Of a stretch of 64,000 bases of DNA, positions 56,065 through 64,000 are shown piece after piece. The notes under the pieces were generated by a model. It was not told the DNA's origin, ran no database searches, and saw nothing but the letters and a program-made list of their open reading frames with translations. Each line of letters starts with the position of its first letter. Positions within the stretch are counted from its first letter, which is position 1. Made by a program: the position numbers and the translations under genes. The stretch is from Dehalococcoidia bacterium. Its GTDB lineage: Bacteria; Chloroflexota; Dehalococcoidia; Lucifugimonadales; Lucifugimonadaceae. Where the stretch lies: contig SHXW01000001.1 in assembly GCA_009693115.1 (NCBI GenBank), forward strand, positions 105,291-169,290. Reading direction: 5' to 3'.

Positions 56065-57867
56065 ATGCCGCGGAAACCCAGCGTTTCACCCATAGGACAC
56101 GGCAGACCGGCGAATCGGCGCGGCACCCCAATTCCCCGCAGCCAGGAGTGGTTCGGGCCGAGGGATCTCGAAGGGTTCCTGCACCGTGCCGGCCTCAAGG
56201 CGCAGGGATGGCCTGAGGAGACCTTCGCTGGCAAGCCCGTCATAGGCATCGCAAATTCGTGGAGCGAGGCGACGCACTGCAACGCCCATCTGCGCGAGCT
56301 AGCCGCCCACGTCAAGCGCGGCGTCCTCGCCGCCGGGGGCTTCCCGCTTGAGTTTCCCGTGATCTCGCTGGGCGAGTTTTTTCTGTCGCCGACGTCGATG
56401 TTCCTCCGCAACCTGATGTCGATGGACGTTGAGGAGATGATCCGCGGCCTCCCGATAGACGGCGTGGTGCTCCTGTCAGGGTGCGACAAGACGACGCCCG
56501 CCATGCTCATGGGGGCGGCGTCGGCAGACCTGCCGGCGATTTTGATCACGGGCGGGCCGCAACTCAAGGGCAATTGGAAGGGCGAGGAACTTGGGTCCTG
56601 CACTGACTGCCGCCGTTACTGGACGGAGTTGCGCGCCGGGCGCATCACGCAGGCGGAGTATGACTCTATGGAGTCGGCGATCTACCGCTCGCCGGGCCAT
56701 TGCATGGTCATGGGCACTGCATCCTCGATGGGCGCGATCACTGAGGCGCTGGGGATGACCCTGCCGGGGGGTGCTGCGATACCTGGGGCGGACATGCGCC
56801 GCTCCGCGCTTGCAGAGCAGGCTGGGGCGAAGATCATGGATCTCGTGAAGCAGGGTGTAAGGCCGTCGCAGATCATGACGGAGGAGGCATTCGAGAATGC
56901 TATCCGCGTCCTGCTCGCCTGCGGCGGCTCCACGAACGCCATCATCCACCTGGCTGCGATAGCGGGACGGTGCGGGATAGACCTGCCTCTGTCGAGGTTC
57001 GATGACCTGTCGCGTACTACGCCGACCATCGTGAACCTGAAGCCGTCCGGGAAGTACCTGATGGAGGACCTGTTTTACGCGGGTGGCATCGGCGCGGTGA
57101 TGAAGCGGCTGTCGCCCATGATGAATCTTGAGTGCAAAACGGTGAGCGGCCGCACGCTGGGCGAGGACCTGGAAGAGGCGCAGTGCTTCAACGACGACAT
57201 CGTGCGCACGCTCGAAAACCCTCTCTACAAGGAGGGCGGGATCGTCGCTCTAAAGGGGTCGCTCGCACCCGACGGCGCCGTTATCAAGCAGACTGCCGCG
57301 TCACCAAAGCTGATGAAGCACAAAGGGCGCGCCGTGGTGTTCGAGAGTTATGCAGACCTGAAGGCACGCATTGACTCGTCGGATCTGGACGTGACGCCTG
57401 ATGATGTGCTGGTGATGAAGAGCGCAGGGCCGATCGGCGGGCCGGGGATGCCGGAGTGGGGGATGCTGCCGTTGCCGAAGAAGATCCTCGCCCTCGGCGT
57501 GCGCGACATGGTGCGCGTGAGTGACGCCCGGATGTCAGGTACGGCCTTCGGCACGGTGGTATTGCACATATCGCCGGAGTCGGCCATCGGCGGCCCGCTG
57601 GGGCTCGTGAGAGACGGCGACATCATTGAGCTTGACGTTGCCGAGCGGCGGATAGACCTGCTGGTGGACGCGAAAGAGATGACGCGCCGCCGTGCCGCGA
57701 CGAAAGCGAAAGGCGTGGCTCCGGCTGAAGGAGAAGCGCTCCCATGGGCATCGCGTGGCTATGCACGCATGTACGCCCAACACGTCATGCAGGCCCAGTA
57801 TGGGTGTGATTTTGACTTCCTGCGCGGCAAGACGCCGGTGCAGACCCACGTTCAGGCGCATCACTGA
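56065..57867 (+). CDS. IlvD/Edd-family dehydratase (dihydroxy-acid or sugar-acid)
   Basis: 600 residues, Fe-S dependent. VIGIANSWSEATHCNAHLRE, EFPVISLGEFF, MDVEEMIRGLPIDGVVLLSG, CDKTTPAMLMG, GHCMVMGTASSMG, and ACGGSTNAIIHLAAIAGR are typical. Cluster Cys residues are in SGCDKTTP, GSCTDC and GHCM. FLHRAGLKAQGW and the SEATHCN form match sugar-acid (L-arabonate/D-xylonate) dehydratases better than biosynthetic IlvD, and no ilv genes are near. GGAGAG lies about four bases before the ATG. Divergent from the C45 gene. Confidence 0.88.
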   Translation: MPRKPSVSPIGHGRPANRRGTPIPRSQEWFGPRDLEGFLHRAGLKAQGWPEETFAGKPVIGIANSWSEATHCNAHLRELAAHVKRGVLAAGGFPLEFPVISLGEFFLSPTSMFLRNLMSMDVEEMIRGLPIDGVVLLSGCDKTTPAMLMGAASADLPAILITGGPQLKGNWKGEELGSCTDCRRYWTELRAGRITQAEYDSMESAIYRSPGHCMVMGTASSMGAITEALGMTLPGGAAIPGADMRRSALAEQAGAKIMDLVKQGVRPSQIMTEEAFENAIRVLLACGGSTNAIIHLAAIAGRCGIDLPLSRFDDLSRTTPTIVNLKPSGKYLMEDLFYAGGIGAVMKRLSPMMNLECKTVSGRTLGEDLEEAQCFNDDIVRTLENPLYKEGGIVALKGSLAPDGAVIKQTAASPKLMKHKGRAVVFESYADLKARIDSSDLDVTPDDVLVMKSAGPIGGPGMPEWGMLPLPKKILALGVRDMVRVSDARMSGTAFGTVVLHISPESAIGGPLGLVRDGDIIELDVAERRIDLLVDAKEMTRRRAATKAKGVAPAEGEALPWASRGYARMYAQHVMQAQYGCDFDFLRGKTPVQTHVQAHH

Positions 57868-57931
57868 AGGTTGCCCAGAAATTGCAAAGCCGCTCCAGGC
57901 CTCACCCACTTGTGCAAAGAGAGAGGGGCCC

Positions 57932-58713
57932 TCAGAGCAGCGCGGGCAGTTCGCTCAGAGACGCGATCTCTGCGTCGGGGCGCGGGCTGTCCGGGCCGAG
58001 CGTCTCGCCGTAGCGGTTGAGCCACACCGAGCGAATGCCCATGCGGCGGGCGCCTTCGATGTCACGTTCGGGCCTGTCGCCGATGTAAACAGCCTCCTCC
58101 GGCGAGACGGCAAGCTTACGCAGGGTGTCCTCGAAGATGGTCCGGTCGGGCTTGCCTGCGCCGACTTCGCCCGAGATGGAGACGGCGTCGAACATTCCGG
58201 CGAGGCCTGACAGTTTCAGCTTGTCGTCTTGTGCCGCGGGCAGGTCGTTCGTGACTAGACCGGTCTTGTAGCGCCCGGCCGCCAGAGATTCCATGAGGGG
58301 CGCTGCGTCCGGATAAGCCTTGATGCGCTGGCGCATGAGTACGGGGAAGGTTGCCGCCATGTGAACCGCCAGAGCTTCATCGATGATCTTGAAAGCGGTG
58401 AGTGCCTCCGCCCAGACAACACGGCGGAAGTCTGGGATTTCCTGGGCGAGCAGGCGGAGGTCTGGGCTGTCGCCGCGGGGTCACCCCAGAGGATGTCTCT
58501 GGCGCCTATGCCTATGCGCTGGAGGAAGGGGCGGGACTTCATTCGGTCGCAGATGCGGCGCGACGCTTCGTGTTGTGCCACAACGATCCGGGAGGCTTCA
58601 AGTCCGTGCCGTATTGCAGGCGTGAGGCAGATTTCCAAGTGTGCCCCTTCGAACGGGCGCTCGTGCATGGTGAGCGTCTCGTCAAGGTCGAAGAGGATGG
58701 CTTTAAGGGGCAT
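57932..58713 (-). pseudogene. HAD-family phosphatase, frameshifted
   Basis: Two frames together give one complete HAD protein. The 5' part (from 58713) starts MPLKAILFDLDETLTM (motif I) and runs to about ARDILWGDPAA; the 3' part holds LVTND (motif II), GKPDRTIFEDTL (motif III) and YIGDRPERDIEGARRMGI (motif IV). The frame changes near 58471-58480 in a GC-rich run; adding one base there restores LRLLAQEIPDFRRVVW, so a one-base indel (real or sequencing) is likely. Lies in a co-oriented catabolic run. Confidence 0.75.
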
Positions 58714-58820
58714 TGACTACTCTTCGCTGACTGAAGAGATGGCGCAACTCAGTTTGCGCCAGCAAAAAGACTGACCGGCTGGACAGGACGGGGCCCTTCG
58801 GCAGGCTCAAGTTGCGCAGA

Positions 58821-59831
58821 TCAAGGCGTCGGTGCGTTTGCCGGGATCAGCTGCTCGTGTTTGAGTTCGGCCCAGAGCTGCACAGGAATTTTCACCGACA
58901 CAGCGGCGAGGTTCTGTTCCAGTTCGGAGACGGTCTGCGCGCCGGGTATGGCCGTCGCTATGGCCGGGTGGGCCAGCACGAACTGGAGCGCAGCGGCTTT
59001 GAGGTCAACCTTATGCCGGTCGCAGATGGCCTTGAGTGTTTTTGCCTTCTCCACCAGCGGCGCGGCGGCTGGCTCGTAGTTGAACGTGACGGGCTTGTTC
59101 AGGTCGCGTGCCAGGATGCCGGAGTTATACGGGCCGCCGACCACTATCTTGACGCCCTGTTCAACACACAGTGGAAGGAATTCGGGCAATGCCTGCTGGT
59201 CGAGAAGTGTGTACCTGCCGGCGAGGAGCACAACGTCCAGAGGGAAGCGTTTGATGAAGCGGGCGGGCATCTCCCAGATATTCATGCCGCACCCTATGGC
59301 CCCGACGATGCCCTCTTCGCGCAGCCGGATCATCGTGGGGAAGGCGGTCTTGCAGGCAGCGTCTTCCAGGTTTTCCACGTCCGGATCGTGCAGGAGCAGG
59401 ATTTCGACCTTGTCCATCTTGAGCCGCTTAAGGCTCTCATCAAGTGAGCGGAGGATGCCGTCGCGCGTTAGATCAAACTTCGCTTCGAGTTCCGGGAGGC
59501 CGTCGGGTGCGACGGGATCTGACCTTTTGGGGTCTTTGAGGTTGAGGACGCGTCCGACTTTTGTTGAGATGACGAACGAGTTGCGCGGCAGGCTGGATAG
59601 GGCGGCTGCGAAGCGCGCCTCGGAGCGGCCATTGCCGTAGAGGGGTGCGGTATCGAAGTACCCGACGCCCAGGTCGTTGGCGCGCCTGATGATCCTTACC
59701 GCCTCGTCGCGGGCTGAACCGCCGTAGAGGCCGCCGGCGAGGGTCATCCCGCTGAGCGGAGCACCGCCCAGGCCAAGGCGGGTGACCTCTACTCCGGCCT
59801 TGCCTATCTTGACTTTGTCAGTGGGTTTCAT
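58821..59831 (-). CDS. aldo/keto reductase (aldose-1-dehydrogenase-like)
   Basis: 336 residues, TIM barrel. Asp in GVGYFDTAPLYG with Tyr in LYG, Lys in ISTKVGR, His in LLLHDPD form the AKR tetrad. LGLGGAPLSGM and NGRSEARFAAAL are typical of the D-threo-aldose/L-galactose dehydrogenase branch, enzymes that oxidise a sugar to the lactone. AGGA lies about 8 bases before ATG 59831. It sits among sugar-acid and hydroxy-acid enzymes on the same strand. Confidence 0.88.
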   Translation of the reverse strand: MKPTDKVKIGKAGVEVTRLGLGGAPLSGMTLAGGLYGGSARDEAVRIIRRANDLGVGYFDTAPLYGNGRSEARFAAALSSLPRNSFVISTKVGRVLNLKDPKRSDPVAPDGLPELEAKFDLTRDGILRSLDESLKRLKMDKVEILLLHDPDVENLEDAACKTAFPTMIRLREEGIVGAIGCGMNIWEMPARFIKRFPLDVVLLAGRYTLLDQQALPEFLPLCVEQGVKIVVGGPYNSGILARDLNKPVTFNYEPAAAPLVEKAKTLKAICDRHKVDLKAAALQFVLAHPAIATAIPGAQTVSELEQNLAAVSVKIPVQLWAELKHEQLIPANAPTP

Positions 59832-59946
59832 CCTGTAGTCCTGTTCATTTTGAAATAGATGTGGTCGCCGTTCACACTGCCGGGCCGAGTTCCGGCGAAG
59901 CGCGGAACGACGAATCCGGCTGGGGAGTAACACTCCAGGTTTGCTA

Positions 59947-61047
59947 CTACTTTTTCCGGCGGGACTTCAGTGCTACCGGCTTGGATCCCAGGTTGGCGGC
60001 GATGTTATCGCCCACGTCCCAAGTCTTTGACCTTCCGCCGAGGTCTGGCGTCAGCACTTCTCCGTCCGCCAGCACGCGCCGCACTGCGTTCTCGACCTGG
60101 TCGCCGGCCTTCTGCTCGCCCAGGTGGCGGAGCAGCATGGCGCCTGTCAATACCTGCGCCATAGGGTTCGCGATGCCCTTCCCTGCGATGTCAGGCGCGG
60201 AGCCGTGCGTAGGCTCGAACATGGAGGGGTAATCCCTCTCAGGGTTGACGTTCGCGCTCTGCGCCAAGCCTATGGAACCCGTAATGATGGCGCCTATGTC
60301 CGTGAGGATGTCTCCAAAGAGGTTCGAGGCGACCACAACATCGAACTGTTCCGGCTTGCGTATGAACTCCATGCAGGCGCGGTCGATCAGGTAGGAATCG
60401 GTCTGTATGTCCGGGAACTCAGCGGCGACCGCCTTGAACGTGCGGTCCCACAGCACCATGCTGTAGCCCATGGCATTGGACTTGGTGATCGAGCAGACGC
60501 GCATCTTTTTCTTGCGCTTCTGGGCGAGCTTGAAGGCGTAGCGGATCACTCGTTCACAGCCGTGGCGGGTAAACACGGAGGTCTGCACAGCGACTTCCTG
60601 CGGCGTGTCCTTGTACTGGAATCCGCCCACGTTGGCATATTCGCCTTCCGTGTTCTCCCGGATGACCACCATGTCAATCTCACCGGCCTTTTTGTTGGCG
60701 AGTGGACTTGAGACGCCTTCAAACAGGATGGATGGACGTTCGCAGACGTACTGGTCAAACTTGCGTCTGATCGGCAACAGCAGGCCGTTAAGCGTCACAT
60801 GATCCTGGACTTTCGGGTGGCCGACTGCACCGAGGTAAATGGCGTCGAACTTCACCAGCGTTTCCAGGGCGTCCTCCGGCATCATGCGGCCGGTTTTGAA
60901 GTAGTACTCCGTGCTCCAGGGGAACTCCGTCCACTTCCACGTGATCTTGTGGGCGGGCGCGGCGGCCTCGAGGACCTTGATGCCCTCTTCGACGACATCC
61001 TTGCCTATGCCGTCGCCCCTGATGACCGCGATGTTGTAGGTAGCCAT
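59947..61047 (-). CDS. tartrate-dehydrogenase-like beta-decarboxylating dehydrogenase
   Basis: 366 residues of the isocitrate/isopropylmalate dehydrogenase family. VIRGDGIGKDV start, DAIYLGAVGHP, IRENTEGEYANVGG, KSNAMGYSMVLW and the SNLFGDILTDIGA metal Asp residues are visible; the coenzyme site EPTHGSAPDIAGKGIANP suits NAD. WSTEYYFKTGRMMP and TLNGLLLPIRRKFDQYV are typical of tartrate dehydrogenase/malate-decarboxylase enzymes rather than LeuB, and no leu genes are nearby. It may oxidise tartrate, D-malate or a related 2-hydroxy acid. Confidence 0.86.
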   Translation of the reverse strand: MATYNIAVIRGDGIGKDVVEEGIKVLEAAAPAHKITWKWTEFPWSTEYYFKTGRMMPEDALETLVKFDAIYLGAVGHPKVQDHVTLNGLLLPIRRKFDQYVCERPSILFEGVSSPLANKKAGEIDMVVIRENTEGEYANVGGFQYKDTPQEVAVQTSVFTRHGCERVIRYAFKLAQKRKKKMRVCSITKSNAMGYSMVLWDRTFKAVAAEFPDIQTDSYLIDRACMEFIRKPEQFDVVVASNLFGDILTDIGAIITGSIGLAQSANVNPERDYPSMFEPTHGSAPDIAGKGIANPMAQVLTGAMLLRHLGEQKAGDQVENAVRRVLADGEVLTPDLGGRSKTWDVGDNIAANLGSKPVALKSRRKK

Positions 61048-61134
61048 TCGTGTGTGTCCCCTGTTGTGTGGTGTCTGTTCGCAACGCAGGGGCGCGGCGC
61101 GGCGTGCCCCTGCAAGTAGAGATTTCGGAGTGAC

Positions 61135-62013
61135 CTACATCGCCTTTGAACGCTCTTCGATGATCAGGAGCGAGCCTGCGATGTCGTGTTCGGTCCAGCC
61201 CTTCTTCATCATGTCGTCTATCACGCTCTTCGCCTGGAGGGTCAGCGGAAGCGCCAGCTTCTGGCTCCTGGCCAGACTGGCAAGGATGCCCATGTCCTTG
61301 GCGAGGTTGCGGACTGGCGCAGCCGACTTCTCAAAGTTCCGCGCCGCAGTGATGGGCGCGCTGCGCTCGACCATGCGGCTCTGGCCCCAGGCCACCTTCA
61401 GGATCTCGGCGGCGGTGTTGATGTCCACCCCCGCTGAGTTCGCCAGCGCGAACGCCTCGGCGGCGGCGACGCAGTTGACGGAGACGAGGAGCTGGTTGAT
61501 GAGCTTCATGGCCGTGCCCGCGCCGGTGGGCCCCATGTAGCGCACATTCGCGCCCATGCGGTCGAACTCAGGCTTCGCGCGGTCGAATGCTGCTCGGTCA
61601 CCGCCGGCCATGATGGCGAGCGTGCCTGCAGCAGCGCCGCCGGGGCCGCCGGAGATGGGCGCGTCAATGAAGTGGAGGCCGCGCTTTTTCGCAGAGTCGG
61701 CGCAGGACTTAGATGTGGCGATGTCCACTGTGCTGTGGTCAACGATGATCGAGCCGGGCTTCGCGTGCTTAATCGCGCCGTCCGAGCCTGTGAGCACGTC
61801 CATGGATGTCTTGACGTCCGGCAGGCAGACAAGGATGAGTTCGCACTTTGAGGCGAGTTCGGCCACGGAGGAGGCGCCCTTCGCGCCCTTCGCGACCATG
61901 GCGTCAACTTTGGCCTTTGTGCGGGTGAAGACGGTCACGTCCGCGCCCTTTTTGAGCAGGTTGTCCGCCATGCCCTGGCCCATGTTGCCGAGGCCGATGA
62001 ATCCGACTTTCAT
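61135..62013 (-). CDS. 3-hydroxyisobutyrate dehydrogenase-family oxidoreductase
   Basis: 292 residues. NAD(P) loop GFIGLGNMGQGMADNL; substrate site DAPISGGPGGAAAGTLAIMAGG; catalytic Lys in TAMKLINQLL. Close family alternatives are tartronate-semialdehyde reductase and related beta-hydroxyacid dehydrogenases. It lies 87 bases before the tartrate-dehydrogenase-like gene on the same strand, suggesting shared hydroxy-acid metabolism. Normal length. Confidence 0.9.
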   Translation of the reverse strand: MKVGFIGLGNMGQGMADNLLKKGADVTVFTRTKAKVDAMVAKGAKGASSVAELASKCELILVCLPDVKTSMDVLTGSDGAIKHAKPGSIIVDHSTVDIATSKSCADSAKKRGLHFIDAPISGGPGGAAAGTLAIMAGGDRAAFDRAKPEFDRMGANVRYMGPTGAGTAMKLINQLLVSVNCVAAAEAFALANSAGVDINTAAEILKVAWGQSRMVERSAPITAARNFEKSAAPVRNLAKDMGILASLARSQKLALPLTLQAKSVIDDMMKKGWTEHDIAGSLLIIEERSKAM

Positions 62014-62139
62014 TCAACGCATCCTTTTTACGAGCGACTGAGATAGAGGCGGCGATTATAGCAACGCGACCTCGCTTCAGTCCCCATGGCCGTCTGAACG
62101 GGCGCCGGTGTTCAGGTGTTGAAGGGCGCAATGCCCCTC

Positions 62140-62174
62140 AAAAACAGAGGCCCCGTTTGGTCCGGGGCCTCTGT
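62140..62174 (-). terminator. rho-independent terminator after the Opp-like permeases
   Basis: A 12-bp stem (ACAGAGGCCCCG with CGGGGCCTCTGT) followed, on the minus strand, by a run of five U. It separates the permease genes from the dehydrogenase run. Confidence 0.85.
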
Positions 62175-62200
62175 CAGGTCTTTTCGGGCAGTCTGCAGTC

Positions 62201-63169
62201 CTAGTCCAGCTGGCGCAGCCGCGGGTCCAGCTTGTCCCGCAGCCAGTCGCCCAGGAAGTTGAACGACATGACTACTAGAAAGAGGGCCAGCCCCGGCCAG
62301 AAGATGACGTGCGGCGCTTGACCAATGTACTGGCGGCCGTCCGCAACGCTTTTGCCCCACGTTGGGATCGGGTCCGGGATGCCTGCGCCAAGGAAACTCA
62401 AGCCGGCCTCGGTCAGGATCAGGCCTCCGACTGTAAGTGACGCCACGACGAGGATGGTGCTGTACGTGCCAGGAAGGATGTGCTTGAGCATGATCCGCAT
62501 ATTCGAGGCCCCTGCGATTTTCGCCGAGGAAATGTAGTCCCTTGACCGGAGGACCAGGACATCTGCGCGCACCTGACGGACAAACGGCGGCCATGCGACC
62601 AGAGAAAGCAACATCAACATGACCACCGACGACTTCGGACTCCAGAACCCGGCGACAACGAGAGCCACGAGAATGAATGGAATCGACCGCCACATATCCA
62701 CCAATCTTGTAATCAGCTCATCCACCCACCCGCCCAGGTACCCGGCCACGATACCCATGGAAGCCCCGAGCAGCAGGCCGGTGCCCAGCGAGATCACGGA
62801 TATTTCAAGCGTGATGCGCGCCCCGCCGATGATGCGGGAGAATATGTCACGTCCAACCGGGTCGCCACCCAGCATGAACTGGGACCTGTCGAGGTGTTCC
62901 CGGTCGTCGGCAGGCAGGAGGTTATACGGAGTCACCCTGCCGAAAGTTGGGGGGATGTTTTTCAGCGTCAGGACTTGCTTGATCGGGTCGGTAGGGTACA
63001 GGTAGCTACCGAACACCCCGGCAAACGCAACCATCAGCAAAATGAACCCAGGCAGCACGGGGTAAGCAACCAATAAGTGCAATACCTGACGAGGCGCACT
63101 TCGCCTGCGCTTCTGTTTGAGTCTTTCCAGTGCGGCTGCTGTGCCGGCCGCCTCTGTAACCTGAGCCAT
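62201..63169 (-). CDS. ABC transporter permease (OppC/DppC type)
   Basis: 322 residues. An N-terminal OppC-like segment and helix (AYPVLPGFILLMVAFAGVFG) precede the binding-protein-dependent permease domain with the EAA-type loop SSAKIAGASNMRIMLKHILPG and FLGAGIPDPIPTWG. About six membrane helices. Such permeases import oligopeptides, nickel or other compounds together with two ATPases and a lipoprotein binding protein, none of which is in the window. 19 bases separate it from the partner permease. Confidence 0.92.
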   Translation of the reverse strand: MAQVTEAAGTAAALERLKQKRRRSAPRQVLHLLVAYPVLPGFILLMVAFAGVFGSYLYPTDPIKQVLTLKNIPPTFGRVTPYNLLPADDREHLDRSQFMLGGDPVGRDIFSRIIGGARITLEISVISLGTGLLLGASMGIVAGYLGGWVDELITRLVDMWRSIPFILVALVVAGFWSPKSSVVMLMLLSLVAWPPFVRQVRADVLVLRSRDYISSAKIAGASNMRIMLKHILPGTYSTILVVASLTVGGLILTEAGLSFLGAGIPDPIPTWGKSVADGRQYIGQAPHVIFWPGLALFLVVMSFNFLGDWLRDKLDPRLRQLD

Positions 63170-63188
63170 TTGTTATCGTCCCCGTGCG

Positions 63189-64000
63189 CTACTCGTATCT
63201 GATACGGGGGTCGATGGCCCCGTAAGAAAGGTCAACAAGGAAGTTCGCCACCACGTAGACCGCGGCATACAGAAGCACGAAGGCCATGATCACAGGGAAA
63301 TCACCGTTGAGGATCGCGGTGATCAACTGCCGCCCCATGCCCGGCCAGGCAAAGACCTGTTCAACGATGATTGACCCTCCCAAAAACCCCGTAAGGATTA
63401 TTGCGGAGGCCGTGAGAGGCTGGATGAGGGCGTTCCGGAAGCCGTGCTTCCATACAATCTTGGACGTTCTCACGCCTTTGGCCCTTGCCAGCTTGATGTA
63501 CTCCGAGTCCATCACCTCAAGCATGGCCGACCGCGTCAGGCGCATGTAGCTTGCGGCCGCGCCCCACCCGAGCGTGACCGCGGGAAGGGTGACGTACTTC
63601 CAGTCAAGCCAGCCCCGGTCGCCTCTTGTGCCTGCAGGGAACCACCCTAGTTCGACTGCGAAAAAGAAGATCAGTATGAACCCGAGCCAGAAAGACGGCA
63701 GCGCCTGGCCGAAGACGGCAAATAGACGGGAGACATAGTCCCACTTCGAGCCCCGTTTGACTGCTGCAAACACGCCGATGGGTATGCCCACCACGGTTGC
63801 AAGGATCCAGGCGAACAGGGCCAGTTGCGCCGATGCCGGGGCCTTTTCTGTCACGACTTTGATGACAGGCTTTTCATCAAGGATGGTCTTGCCAAAGTCT
63901 CCATGGCTTATCAGCCCCAGCCAGACGATGTACTGCATCACGAAGGGCTTGTCCAGGCCGAGCTTGTGCTTGAGCGCCGCCTCCTGCTCCTTCGAGAACC
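63189..64000 (-). CDS. ABC transporter permease (OppB/DppB type), 5' end cut by window edge
   Basis: About 270 codons are visible, from FSKEQEAALKHKLGLDKPFVMQYIVWLGLISHGDFG on through the EAA-like loop KLARAKGVRTSKIVWKHGFRNALI and the C-terminal YGAIDPRIRYE, typical of DppB/OppB. The LGLDKP segment shows that the reading extends upstream of an internal Met at 63941, so the true N-terminus lies beyond base 64000. Partner of the OppC-type gene downstream. Confidence 0.92.
   Translation of the reverse strand, partial: FSKEQEAALKHKLGLDKPFVMQYIVWLGLISHGDFGKTILDEKPVIKVVTEKAPASAQLALFAWILATVVGIPIGVFAAVKRGSKWDYVSRLFAVFGQALPSFWLGFILIFFFAVELGWFPAGTRGDRGWLDWKYVTLPAVTLGWGAAASYMRLTRSAMLEVMDSEYIKLARAKGVRTSKIVWKHGFRNALIQPLTASAIILTGFLGGSIIVEQVFAWPGMGRQLITAILNGDFPVIMAFVLLYAAVYVVANFLVDLSYGAIDPRIRYE

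Overview
The window is GC-rich, densely coded bacterial chromosome. Three enolase-superfamily acid-sugar dehydratase paralogues, an IlvD/Edd-type dehydratase, an orphan larB, a homocysteine methyltransferase/MTHFR fusion and frequent GTG/TTG starts fit a Chloroflexota bacterium of the SAR202/Dehalococcoidia type. That assignment comes from gene content only; there is no rRNA in the window. About 60 protein genes, one tRNA and several decayed genes are visible.

Layout. 1-14.4 kb is mostly housekeeping: leucyl aminopeptidase (cut by the left edge), a metallo-beta-lactamase-fold hydrolase, mtaB, fabF, recJ, lgt, xerD, a cytidylate-kinase-like protein, uvrC and a zinc-less MDR oxidoreductase. 15.8-21.9 kb is a catabolic block: three MR/MLE enolase-superfamily enzymes, an SDR and an MFS transporter whose stop overlaps the third enolase gene. 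22-31 kb holds the HMT/MTHFR fusion, dnaN, larB, a lipoprotein cytochrome c, a P-loop protein, an SDR without the usual catalytic Tyr/Lys, a small HTH regulator beside AT-rich palindromes, a gene-free stretch with strong hairpins, dedA and tRNA-Arg(TCT) next to what looks like a decayed integrase. 31.5-37.4 kb holds an AGPS-like FAD oxidase, a ribokinase/HAD pair, an MFS transporter and a membrane-anchored nuclease. 37.7-39.3 kb is threonine synthase plus a ubiquitin-like sulfur carrier. 39.5-43.6 kb is a compact shikimate operon (aroE-aroC-aroK-aroB), followed by ruvX/alaS. 47.5-54.6 kb carries a trehalose-phosphate-synthase fragment, an ATC-hydrolase-family protein, thiolase, comM, a TerB-like protein and small unknowns. 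54.6-64 kb is a second catabolic block: C45 acyltransferase, IlvD/Edd dehydratase, a frameshifted HAD phosphatase, aldo/keto reductase, tartrate-dehydrogenase-like and 3-hydroxyisobutyrate-dehydrogenase-like enzymes, and two Opp/Dpp-type permeases (one cut by the right edge).

How it fits together. The two catabolic blocks supply dehydratases, oxidoreductases and transporters typical of oxidation of aldonic/hydroxy acids and similar organic acids; substrates cannot be read from sequence. A second theme is a family of short imperfect palindromes (cores such as CTCACCCCAACCC, CTCCCCCATCGA and CCTCTCCC...GGGAGAGG) scattered between genes. In at least two and probably three cases they lie inside reading frames (aroK N-terminus, the C45 acyltransferase just before its predicted self-cleavage Cys, and probably the uvrC linker). 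Decayed genes (otsA fragment, integrase remnant, HAD frameshift) show moderate genome erosion.
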